Shown here: positions 1-6,457 of the stretch, piece after piece | How positions within the stretch are numbered: position 1 is the first letter of the stretch | Layout: every line of letters begins with the position of its first letter | Assembly: GCA_009840165.1 (NCBI GenBank) | Contig: VXOG01000096.1 | Coordinates: 1-48,706, forward strand | Direction: 5' to 3' | Length of the DNA stretch: 48,706 bases | Source of the DNA: Chloroflexota bacterium | GTDB taxonomy: Bacteria; Chloroflexota; Dehalococcoidia; Lucifugimonadales; UBA3495 | Made by a program: the position numbers and the translations under genes | The notes under the pieces: model-generated | What the model was told of the DNA's origin: nothing | The model's database searches: none | The model's input: the letters and a program-made list of their open reading frames with translations, nothing else

Positions 1-50
1 AACTTCAATCGGAAGCACATGGTAAAGGTTCTTGATTTTGTCCAGCTTGG

Positions 51-124
51 TGGGCGATGGTGGACTCGAACCACCGACCTCTTGCGTGTCGAGCAAGTAC
101 TCTAACCAACTGAGCTAATCGCCC
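51..124 (-). tRNA. tRNA-Val (anticodon GAC)
   Basis: On the minus strand this 74-nt segment folds as a complete cloverleaf: a 7-bp acceptor GGGCGAT/ATCGCCC, a D arm GCTC/GAGT, a 5-bp anticodon stem CTTGC/GCAAG, a T arm GGTGG-TTCGAGT-CCACC and discriminator A. The 7-nt anticodon loop is TCGACAC, giving anticodon GAC for valine. The CCA end is not encoded. Position 33 reads C instead of the almost universal U, which is odd because every arm is otherwise well formed. Confidence 0.93.
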
Positions 125-230
125 ACGTTCCGTATCCGAATGTTACCACACAGCCCGCCGGTCGCTCAACAACCCTTGCCCGATCCCAGGGTCTTTCGAT
201 TATTCACGTCATGCCCAGCCTCACCACGTC

Positions 231-251
231 ATGCCGGACTTGATCCGGCAT
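231..251. repeat. Palindromic repeat, 8-bp stem
   Basis: ATGCCGGA and TCCGGCAT pair around a 5-nt loop. Such imperfect dispersed palindromes are common between genes in many high-GC bacteria; a function cannot be read from the sequence. Confidence 0.6.
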
Positions 252-301
252 CCAAGAACGCCTTGCTGCCACCAACTTACCCTAATGCCATCATCTCCTG
301 G

Positions 302-321
302 ATTCCGGCGAAAGCCGGAAT
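302..321. repeat. Dispersed palindrome, ATTCCGGC stem with GAAA loop
   Basis: An 8-bp stem ATTCCGGC/GCCGGAAT closes a GAAA tetraloop and is followed by TGACGG. The same unit, with C or G at the variable stem position, recurs at 1943, 37987, 39675 and 47513, so this is a dispersed REP-like family. Confidence 0.8.
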
Positions 322-458
322 GACGGTTTGAGGCGGAAGGCCGCTATCCACGACTTTGAAAAAGCCATGGTGAAGAGGGGGTGGAGGTTGGCGCAAGGCA
401 GCAAAATGGGGCGAGTTTGTCACTCGCCCCATAACGCGCTGGCGATGGGCCGGCGTTC

Positions 459-1799
459 TCATGGACATTCGGAACAGGTAACCTGGCCCGTGCCCTGGCT
501 GTTGGTGACGGTGCCCTGGTTGTTTCCTACCAGGTTTCCGACTTCGGTTCTGCCGGTTACACTGCCGGATGCGGTGCTGCTGAGTATGGAGCCAAAGTTG
601 CCCCCCGCCAGTCCGCCGACGCTGGTGTAGTCGGCGGCATCTACGTCTCCGGTGGCGATGCTGTCACTGATGGTGCCTCGACCAAGGATGCCCGTTAACC
701 CTCCAGCGAAACCGTTTGAGGTTCCCAGTCCGGTTACGGAGACGTCGGCTGAGCTGCGTCGGACGTCTGCCCATCCAGTAGAGTTTGCGTTTGCCCCCAC
801 CAACCCGCCGATGTTGCCACCGAAGCCGGCGACTTCACCGCTGGCACTGCTGTTGTAGATGTTGAATAAGTTTTCTCCGGCCAGCGCGCCAACGTTGTGG
901 CGACCAGTAACGTTGACGCCTTCCAAGACGACGTTTTGTATATCGGCTGAGATGACACTGAACAGCCCAACGTTGTCCGTGGTGCTGCGGCTGATGTAGA
1001 GGTTGGAGATGGCATGGCCGTTGCCGTCAAAGCCTATTGTTACGGGACCTCTGGTTTGGTAGTTGATAGGTTCCCAGCCGTCGCCATTGTTCCAGTAGGC
1101 GTCGCCGGCGTCGGCCTCGCCGTTGCCGTTGGTGTCAAAGTCCAGCGGGGCCATCAGTTCGTAACCCTTGCACCCGGTGGTGGACGAGCAGCCCATGCCC
1201 TCAACTGCGCCGGGGAAGGCCGCGGCATAGGCGTCCGCGGACGCGTCGTCGGGCACGCCGTCGCCGTCCGAGTCGTAACGGATGGCGTCCAGTTGGGCCA
1301 GGTTGATGATTTCAATCAGTCCGTCGTCGTCCGCGTCGTAGTCGCCGGCGTCCGGCGCCGGGACCGGCTCCCCCGTGGGGCAGATGGCCGCGGGAGGCGC
1401 GGTGAGGCTCAGGCTGGTCCAGCCGGTGCATACCGGGGCGTCGCTGTTCAGGTTGCCGCAGGTGATGAACCAGTAGTCTATCCCCGGCGTCAGCCTATTC
1501 ACCGTCCACTCTCGAACGTCGCCGACGTTGGAGTAGGCGAAGTACTTTATCCAGACGTTGTTCTCGAGATTAGCCACGTAATCCTCGTTGGCCAACCAGC
1601 CCACGGTGTACTCAGAGACTTCCGGTAGCGCGTCCCAGGAGAGGTTCACCGTGCCGATGCTATCGGCGTTGGCTGCGGTCACCACTGCCGGGGCTTGTTG
1701 AGCCTGGGCGAATCTTTGCCCCTCCCCTCGTTCCCCCGATATTGCCATGGCGAAAACCGCCACGATGAGGCTTGCGATGATGAAGAAAGTGAATCGCAT
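459..1799 (-). CDS. Secreted GLUG-repeat surface protein with Ca-binding-like acidic motifs
   Basis: A 446-aa protein with a hydrophobic N-terminal signal peptide (about residues 1-22). A fibronectin III-like stretch follows at about 35-130 (NLSWDALPEVSEYTVGW). Next comes an Asp-rich segment (DYDADDDGLIEI, DSDGDGVPDD, DFDTNGNGEAD) resembling thrombospondin type 3 calcium loops. The C-terminal part has at least four degenerate GLUG motifs (VGGLAGGNFGSI, VGALAGENL, GGLVGANAN, VGNLVGNNQG) of the kind found in bacterial adhesins and IgA-protease-like proteins. The start has a good ribosome site (AGGAGG, 8 nt upstream). It likely acts outside the cell as an adhesin or matrix protein; the ligand is unknown. 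It has no LPXTG or other clear anchor. Confidence 0.8.
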   Translation of the reverse strand: MRFTFFIIASLIVAVFAMAISGERGEGQRFAQAQQAPAVVTAANADSIGTVNLSWDALPEVSEYTVGWLANEDYVANLENNVWIKYFAYSNVGDVREWTVNRLTPGIDYWFITCGNLNSDAPVCTGWTSLSLTAPPAAICPTGEPVPAPDAGDYDADDDGLIEIINLAQLDAIRYDSDGDGVPDDASADAYAAAFPGAVEGMGCSSTTGCKGYELMAPLDFDTNGNGEADAGDAYWNNGDGWEPINYQTRGPVTIGFDGNGHAISNLYISRSTTDNVGLFSVISADIQNVVLEGVNVTGRHNVGALAGENLFNIYNSSASGEVAGFGGNIGGLVGANANSTGWADVRRSSADVSVTGLGTSNGFAGGLTGILGRGTISDSIATGDVDAADYTSVGGLAGGNFGSILSSTASGSVTGRTEVGNLVGNNQGTVTNSQGTGQVTCSECP

Positions 1800-2102
1800 G
1801 GTTTGTTACCTCCTGATTCTTGCGGTTCCATCCGGCCGGATAGCGTTAGGCGATCCGTCGAGTCGCCAGTCCTGTGCCACAAGGTACTCAACAAAGCCGG
1901 CCAATGCAAACCGGGGCAGGCCCTTTTCAAAGTCAATCCGTCATTCCCGCGAAGGCGGGAATCCAGGAAATCCCCTCTCCATTGAATTGATGGGAGAGGG
2001 TGACCGGTGACACTTCCCCCTTGCCCCAACCCTTCACCCGTCCTTACCATTAACTAACATCCCAAATCCAACCGCCACCCAGGCCGCGAGCCTTACCATC
2101 CT
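1800..2102. other. Intergenic stretch with one palindrome
   Basis: No gene is supported between the divergent GLUG protein and the HTH protein. A REP-like palindrome lies at 1943-1962. The promoters of both divergent genes should be here, but I see no clear -35/-10 pair. Confidence 0.55.
1943..1962. repeat. Dispersed palindrome, ATTCCCGC stem
   Basis: ATTCCCGC/GCGGGAAT forms an 8-bp stem around GAAG. It belongs to the same family as the copies at 302 and 37987. Confidence 0.8.
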
Positions 2103-2639
2103 ATGCCTACCTCCAAACATCGCACCCCCAAATCCTCCCGCCGGCCTGCCAGAACCAATATATCCTCCCCAGAAACCACTCTCCCGGTGCCCATTCAGCC
2201 CCACGACCCGCCGCCCGCCCTGCCGGAATTATCGGAAATGAGCGGAAATGACCGGGAAATCGACCTTTCGGCCCTTTCCCCGCGCCAGCAGGCCGCCCTT
2301 CCCATCGTCGCCTGCATCCCTACCATCGCCCAGGCTGCCCGCGCCGCCAACGTCGGCGAATCCACCCTCCGCCGCTGGCTCACCAATCCCGCCTTCAGCG
2401 CCTGCCTCGCCGAACTCCGTCGCCAATCCGCCAACATCGCCCGTCAGAAACTCCTCGCCCTAACCCCTCTCTGCGCCTCCGTCCTCGCCGACGCCATGCA
2501 CGACCCCGACCCGGCCATCCGACTCCGCGCCGTTCACTACACTCTCTCCTTCAACCTCCGCGCCACCGAACTCGAAAACCTCCGCTCCGACCTCCACAAC
2601 CTCGAATCCGCCGTCAGCCTCCTCCAACAACCCGCCTGA
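2103..2639 (+). CDS. HTH protein resembling a phage terminase small subunit
   Basis: A 178-aa protein with a basic, proline-rich N-terminus (about 1-50) and then a helix-turn-helix of the phBC6A51/terminase small-subunit kind (about 58-105: LSPRQQAALPIV, IAQAARAANVGESTLRRWLTNPAF). An alanine/leucine-rich helical tail (about 110-175) resembles the oligomerisation region of such proteins. The HTH suggests DNA binding. No large terminase or other phage gene is adjacent, so this is either a phage remnant or a host protein built on the same fold. It sits about 75 nt upstream of a second unrecognised small gene in the same orientation. Start chosen as the first ATG; the N-terminus is uncertain. Confidence 0.6.
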   Translation: MPTSKHRTPKSSRRPARTNISSPETTLPVPIQPHDPPPALPELSEMSGNDREIDLSALSPRQQAALPIVACIPTIAQAARAANVGESTLRRWLTNPAFSACLAELRRQSANIARQKLLALTPLCASVLADAMHDPDPAIRLRAVHYTLSFNLRATELENLRSDLHNLESAVSLLQQPA

Positions 2640-2713
2640 CTCCATCCCGGCCCCAACCCTAAATCCTGTCCATCCTGTATATCGATGTAAAAACTCCCTC
2701 CCGAGGCAATCCC

Positions 2714-3046
2714 ATGACCATCTCCCAAATCCGCACCCGCGTCAACGCTCTCAAACGCAAATTCGCACGCGAACTCGCCATCATCAAACTCCGCCGCATC
2801 GCCGAATCCGTCGCCGACGACTGGGACCCTGACAATCCACCCGAACCCGCCGACGTCATCCAGCGCGTCGCCCAGGCCGGCTTCCGCCTCACCACCTTCA
2901 TCCACCTCCGCCGCTATCTCGACGACATGCGCCGCCAGGGCGATGTCCCCCTGCCCGCCTCCATCGTCTGTAGCCTGCTGCCCTGGGCCGAGGAAGACCG
3001 CTACCGCAACTTCTTCCGGTGGGAACTCCCTTCCCCAACCCCGTAA
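2714..3046 (+). CDS. Hypothetical basic helical protein
   Basis: I do not recognise this 110-aa product. It is rich in Arg and Ala, predicted mostly helical, and begins with a strongly basic segment (RTRVNALKRKFARELAIIKLRR). It shares orientation and C-rich codon use with the HTH gene upstream, so the two may be expressed together. It has no membrane segment, cysteine motif or signal peptide. It could be a small DNA- or RNA-associated partner of the upstream protein, but that is only a guess from context. Confidence 0.5.
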   Translation: MTISQIRTRVNALKRKFARELAIIKLRRIAESVADDWDPDNPPEPADVIQRVAQAGFRLTTFIHLRRYLDDMRRQGDVPLPASIVCSLLPWAEEDRYRNFFRWELPSPTP

Positions 3047-3172
3047 CCTTTACCACTTCCCAAAGTGACCGCGCATGAACATCTCCCCATACCAACACTG
3101 CCCTGCTCCTTGTCCCGCCCGACGTTCTTTGCTACGCTTGCTGGGCATTCCTCAGCAACAGTTGGATCCGCA

Positions 3173-4618
3173 ATGAGTACGCCAGACCGATTCCAGGACT
3201 ACGACCTTGACCAGCGCATTTATGACGAGATGTTCCTTACGGATGGCGAACCTCGCGCGCACTGTCAGCGGTTGTGGGACGCTCTGGATAATTTTTCCGA
3301 CGAGCAACTGAGCAGCATCCAGGAACGGGTGACCCGGTCTTTCTCCAGCGAAGGAATCACCTTCACCGTGTACGGAGATGATGAGGCCGAGGAGCGCATC
3401 ATCCCCGTCGATTGCATCCCCCGCCTGTTGCCCAAAGCGGAGTGGGACTCACTGCACGCCGGCCTCACCCAACGCCTCCAAACCCTGAACCTGTTCTTGC
3501 AGGACGTTTACGGCGACGCCAGGATCGTTGCCGACGGCGTGATTCCCGCCGAGGTAGTGTACGACTGCCCTCAATACCGGCCGGAGATGCGCGGCTTCAC
3601 CCCGCCACAGGGCACTTGGGTCGCCGTCTGCGGCACCGATGTGGTACGAACCAACGACGGCTTTTGCGTCCTGGAAGACAACCTGCGCGTTCCCTCTGGC
3701 GTCTCGTACATGATCGCCAACCGCAAGGCCACCAAAACCAGCCTGCGGAGACTTTACCGAGATTCCCGAGTGCAGGAGGTGGAACACTACGGCCACTTGC
3801 TTAGGGAAACCCTGCTGGAACTGGCCCCCGACGGTCGCCAAGCCCCCAGAATCGCCCTGCTCACCCCCGGCGTGTACAACTCGGCGTTCTATGAGCACAT
3901 GTTCCTCTCCCGCGAGATCGGTGCGGAGTTGGTGGAGGGACAAGACCTGTTGGTGCGCGACGGGTTCCTGTATATGCGCACCACCACCGGATTGCAACGC
4001 ATCGACGTCCTCTACCGGCGCGTGGACGACGACTTTCTGGACCCTTCGGTTTTCCGCTCCGATTCCGTGCTCGGCGTGCCCGGCCTGATGGATGCCTATC
4101 GCGCCGGCAACGTGGCTCTCGCCAACGCTCCCGGCACCGGCGTAGCCGACGACAAGAGCGTGTACGCCTACGTTCCCGACATGGTCCGGTACTATCGGAA
4201 CGAAGAACCTCTGCTGCAGAACGTGGAAACCCACCTGTGCCGCAATCCCGAAAGCCTGGCGTACACGCTGGACAACCTGGACAAGCTGGTCGTCAAGCGG
4301 GTCGGCGAATCTGGCGGCTATGGGATGCTGGTGGGAGTTCACGCCACTCCGGAGGAGCGCGCCGATTACGCCCGGGAAATCAGGGCGAACCCCAACGACT
4401 TCATCTCCCAACCCACCCTCGACCTTTCCCGCTCTCCCTGTTTGATCGAGGGCAATATCGAGCCGCGCCACGTTGATCTGCGACCGTTCATCCTGCATGG
4501 CCGCACGACCCGCATCGTGCCCGGCGCCTTTTGCCGCGTCGCCCTCCGGCGTGGCAGCCTGGTCGTGAACAGCAGCCAGGGCGGCGGTGGCAAAGACGTC
4601 TGGGTGCTGGAGGACTGA
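3173..4618 (+). CDS. Circularly permuted ATP-grasp family protein (COG2308)
   Basis: A 481-aa protein of the cp-ATP-grasp type 2 family (DUF404/DUF407). Recognisable blocks include a central GFCVLEDNLRVPSGVSYMIANRK, split here as GFCVLEDNLRV plus PSGVSYM, then VVKRVGESGGYGMLVG and a late LSRSPCLIEGNIEPRHVDLRPF region. The family is predicted to ligate amino groups to carboxylates using ATP, probably on a peptide substrate; substrates are not established. The ATG at 3173 gives the family's usual length; an upstream in-frame extension would add 36 poorly conserved residues. The alpha-E gene begins 5 nt after the stop, the standard pairing for this family, which supports a two-gene operon. Confidence 0.9.
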   Translation: MSTPDRFQDYDLDQRIYDEMFLTDGEPRAHCQRLWDALDNFSDEQLSSIQERVTRSFSSEGITFTVYGDDEAEERIIPVDCIPRLLPKAEWDSLHAGLTQRLQTLNLFLQDVYGDARIVADGVIPAEVVYDCPQYRPEMRGFTPPQGTWVAVCGTDVVRTNDGFCVLEDNLRVPSGVSYMIANRKATKTSLRRLYRDSRVQEVEHYGHLLRETLLELAPDGRQAPRIALLTPGVYNSAFYEHMFLSREIGAELVEGQDLLVRDGFLYMRTTTGLQRIDVLYRRVDDDFLDPSVFRSDSVLGVPGLMDAYRAGNVALANAPGTGVADDKSVYAYVPDMVRYYRNEEPLLQNVETHLCRNPESLAYTLDNLDKLVVKRVGESGGYGMLVGVHATPEERADYAREIRANPNDFISQPTLDLSRSPCLIEGNIEPRHVDLRPFILHGRTTRIVPGAFCRVALRRGSLVVNSSQGGGGKDVWVLED

Positions 4619-4623
4619 TCGTC

Positions 4624-5682
4624 ATGTTGGCTCGCAGCGCGCAGGGACTCTACTGGATGGGCCGCTACCTCGAGCGCGCGGACCACCTCTGCCGCCTGCT
4701 CAGGTTACAGACTGAAGCTCTGGTTGACCGGCCCATCGCCGAAATCTATAACGGCTGGAACCGCATCTATTCGTGCCTGGACCGCCAGCCCCCCGGGAGC
4801 GGCCCGGATCTATTCCCCGGCAATGACGGCGATTCCAACGTCGGTATGCTCCAGGTAATGGGCATTCCGGGAAGCCGCGCCTGGCAAACTAGCGGCGGCG
4901 ACGAATACACCCTGGCCGATTCCTTCACCCTGGCCGACGACCTCACCTTTGAACGCTCCAACCCCGGTTCCATGTACAACTGCTTCGCCATGGGCCGCGA
5001 GAACGCCCGGCAAATGCGCCACCGCATCAGCGCTGACATGTGGACCTGTCTGAACCTGGCCTACTTGCGCATTCAAGGGATCAACATCCTGGACATCTGG
5101 AACACTTCGCCCGAAACCTTTTACGCCGAAACCGCCGCCGAGATCGACACCTTCATGGGCGTTGCCGCGGCCACCATGTACCGCGATGAGGGCTGGCATT
5201 TCATGCAACTGGGCAGATTCATCGAGCGGGCCCAGCTTGCCGTAGCGCTTTTCACGTCCCAAATCGAAATGTTTCCCCTCGATCAATCCTCGGTTGGTGA
5301 AGGCTCGGAATCGGATTGGATTGCGCTGTTGCGAATGTATCACGCTGTCGAGGCTTACAACCGTACCTACAGCGTGGAAATCCTGCCCGAACAGGTTCTG
5401 GACCTGCTGGTGACCGACCCTCTGCTGCCGGATTCATTGTGTCGCTCCCTGGACGTGGCGGCCACCGAACTTGCGTCCATTCCTCTCGGGCCGAATGTCC
5501 AGTCAGATGCCGGGGCGCGACGGCTTTCCGGCCGGTTGGCCGCCATGGCTCGTTACGAATGGCCAGACACCACCGACCGGGCGCGCCTGCTGTTGTACCT
5601 CAGCAACCACTGTCTTGAGCTGCACGATCTGGTTTCAACCGCCTTCTTTTACTACGATCTACCAGGTGGGTTCGCCAACTGA
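4624..5682 (+). CDS. Alpha-E domain protein (COG2307), partner of cp-ATP-grasp
   Basis: A 352-aa, mostly helical alpha-E (DUF403) protein. The typical N-terminus MLARSAQGLYWMGRYLERADHLCR is seen in two parts (MLARSAQGLYWMGRYLERA, then DHLCRLLRLQ), and a later GWHFMQLGRFIERAQ repeats the same helix-R-E-R-A pattern. The ATG at 4624 starts 5 nt after the cp-ATP-grasp stop. In other genomes the pair often sits with a transglutaminase-like protease and a proteasome-like peptidase and is proposed to make or process a small peptide product. Those partners are absent here. The function is therefore known only by association. Confidence 0.9.
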   Translation: MLARSAQGLYWMGRYLERADHLCRLLRLQTEALVDRPIAEIYNGWNRIYSCLDRQPPGSGPDLFPGNDGDSNVGMLQVMGIPGSRAWQTSGGDEYTLADSFTLADDLTFERSNPGSMYNCFAMGRENARQMRHRISADMWTCLNLAYLRIQGINILDIWNTSPETFYAETAAEIDTFMGVAAATMYRDEGWHFMQLGRFIERAQLAVALFTSQIEMFPLDQSSVGEGSESDWIALLRMYHAVEAYNRTYSVEILPEQVLDLLVTDPLLPDSLCRSLDVAATELASIPLGPNVQSDAGARRLSGRLAAMARYEWPDTTDRARLLLYLSNHCLELHDLVSTAFFYYDLPGGFAN

Positions 5683-5841
5683 CCATCAGGAACGAGCACG
5701 AACTCAGGGTTGCCACAAACTCAGGGCCGAATGAGAGCTAACTACCAAGATTCCGGCGCGCGCCTTTCGAGTTTGCGGAATTTGGCATATCCTTATATCA
5801 TTCCCGGGCTATTACGATTTCCATAGCCGTTACTGCATTGT

Positions 5842-5871
5842 TTCTTATCTGAACGTATTCTTATCCGAACG
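5842..5871 (+). repeat. Two 14-bp direct repeats upstream of the FTR gene
   Basis: TTCTTATCTGAACG (5842-5855) is repeated as TTCTTATCCGAACG (5858-5871), 13 of 14 bases identical with a 16-bp period. The second copy ends 4 nt before the Shine-Dalgarno sequence of the FTR gene. They may be a regulator site, a translation-control element or a chance duplication. Confidence 0.6.
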
Positions 5872-5875
5872 CACC

Positions 5876-5883
5876 GAGGAGGA
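5876..5883 (+). promoter_or_regulatory. Strong Shine-Dalgarno fixing a TTG start
   Basis: GAGGAGGA lies 5 nt upstream of the TTG at 5889. There is no ATG in frame nearby, so this site decides the start of the FTR gene and shows the frame is translated. Confidence 0.8.
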
Positions 5884-5888
5884 TCAAA

Positions 5889-6314
5889 TTGGCCGATCAG
5901 CCCAGCGAAAAAGCCATCCAGCGGATGCGCCTGTTCGTCGACCGTTACTGCGAAAAATCCGGCACGTTTCTGCATCCGGAAGAAGGAATCGCAGAATCCG
6001 TAATCCTGGGCCTGGCCCAGAACGTCGATGAAATCGGCCGGCCGCTCTGCCCCTGCCGCTTCTACCCCAGCAAGGAAGAAGAGATCAAGCACCGCACCTG
6101 GATCTGCGCGTGCGATGACATGCAGATCTACAAATATTGCCATTGACTGCTCTTCGTCAATGAGCAGGGTCTGCCCATCACAGAACATCTACCCGAAGAT
6201 CACGAAGGCCGCGCCATCTACGGCGAGGTGAAAGACCCGACCCCCGACAAGGGACGTCCGTTGCGCCACAAGGCCGAGGAACGCGAGGAAGAGCGCCGGA
6301 ATCGCCCGTCGTAA
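5889..6314 (+). CDS. ftrB: Ferredoxin-thioredoxin reductase catalytic subunit, probable selenoprotein (UGA = Sec86)
   Basis: Read through the UGA at 6144-6146, this is a 141-aa FTR catalytic (beta) chain, the family's usual size. The six redox/cluster positions are C54-P-C56, C73-A-C75 and C84-H-Sec86, spaced exactly as in cyanobacterial FTR (55/57, 74/76, 85/87). There, four cysteines bind a [4Fe-4S] cluster and C57-C87 form the disulfide that reduces thioredoxin; here Sec replaces C87. The 55 codons after UGA (beginning LLFVNEQGLPITEH) match the normal FTR C-terminus and end at TAA 6312. Stopping at UGA would lose the catalytic residue. Other genes in the window end in UGA, so the code is not reassigned. 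A SECIS-like hairpin follows. No variable subunit gene is adjacent; single-chain FTR-like enzymes are known. A nonsense mutation or sequencing error is the alternative. Confidence 0.85.
6156..6181 (+). promoter_or_regulatory. SECIS-like hairpin for UGA recoding
   Basis: The RNA can form GCAG-GGU-CUGC (6164-6174), a 4-bp stem with a GGU apical loop. After an A-C mismatch the stem extends by AUG... pairing 6160-6162 with 6176-6178, and then by GU/AC (6156-6157 with 6180-6181). The GU of the loop lies about 22 nt after the UGA, within the range for bacterial SECIS elements, and the apex resembles the GGU-containing loop of E. coli fdhF that SelB recognises. The hairpin lies inside the coding region, as expected for bacteria. 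Stability was not computed. Confidence 0.55.
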
Positions 6315-6356
6315 CCATCCTGGCGTTGGCCTGCCCCGCGCTGCCAACGATTGCCT

Positions 6357-6381
6357 GGGCCGCTCCCGATGAGCGGCCCTT
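6357..6381 (+). terminator. Terminator-like hairpin after the FTR gene
   Basis: GGGCCGCT (6357-6364) pairs perfectly with AGCGGCCC (6372-6379) around a 7-nt loop. Only a short T run follows, so it is a weak or factor-assisted terminator. It lies 42 nt beyond the TAA that ends the UGA-read-through frame, which supports that longer gene end. Confidence 0.55.
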
Positions 6382-6423
6382 GCTATTAGCGCCCGCCCAT
6401 CCTGAGCCCGTCGTTAGGCCAGC

Positions 6424-6445
6424 CCATCCTGAGCCTGTCGAAGGA
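6424..6445. repeat. Dispersed repeat CATCCTGAGCCTGTCGAAGG
   Basis: The unit CATCCTGAGCCTGTCGAAGG occurs here, a partial copy lies at 6398-6413, and an inverted copy lies at 48128-48151. This short repeat type is scattered through many bacterial genomes, usually between genes. Confidence 0.65.
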
Positions 6446-6457
6446 CGAGCGACGTAG

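Larger units (their letters stand above)
126..458. other. Intergenic stretch with two palindromic repeats
   Basis: No convincing gene lies here. Short reading frames in this stretch run through palindromic repeats and have no recognisable domain. It holds two hairpin-forming repeats (231-251 and 302-321) and the region beyond the stop of the minus-strand GLUG protein gene. Confidence 0.6.

Noticed and set aside
5889-6146. FTR gene ending at the UGA as an 85-aa protein
   Set aside because: It would drop an essential redox residue, while coding sense continues in frame to a TAA at the family's usual length.
6147-6167. CTGCTC/GAGCAG hairpin right after the UGA as the SECIS
   Set aside because: Its loop lies only about 9 nt from the UGA, closer than usual; the GGU-loop hairpin downstream fits better.
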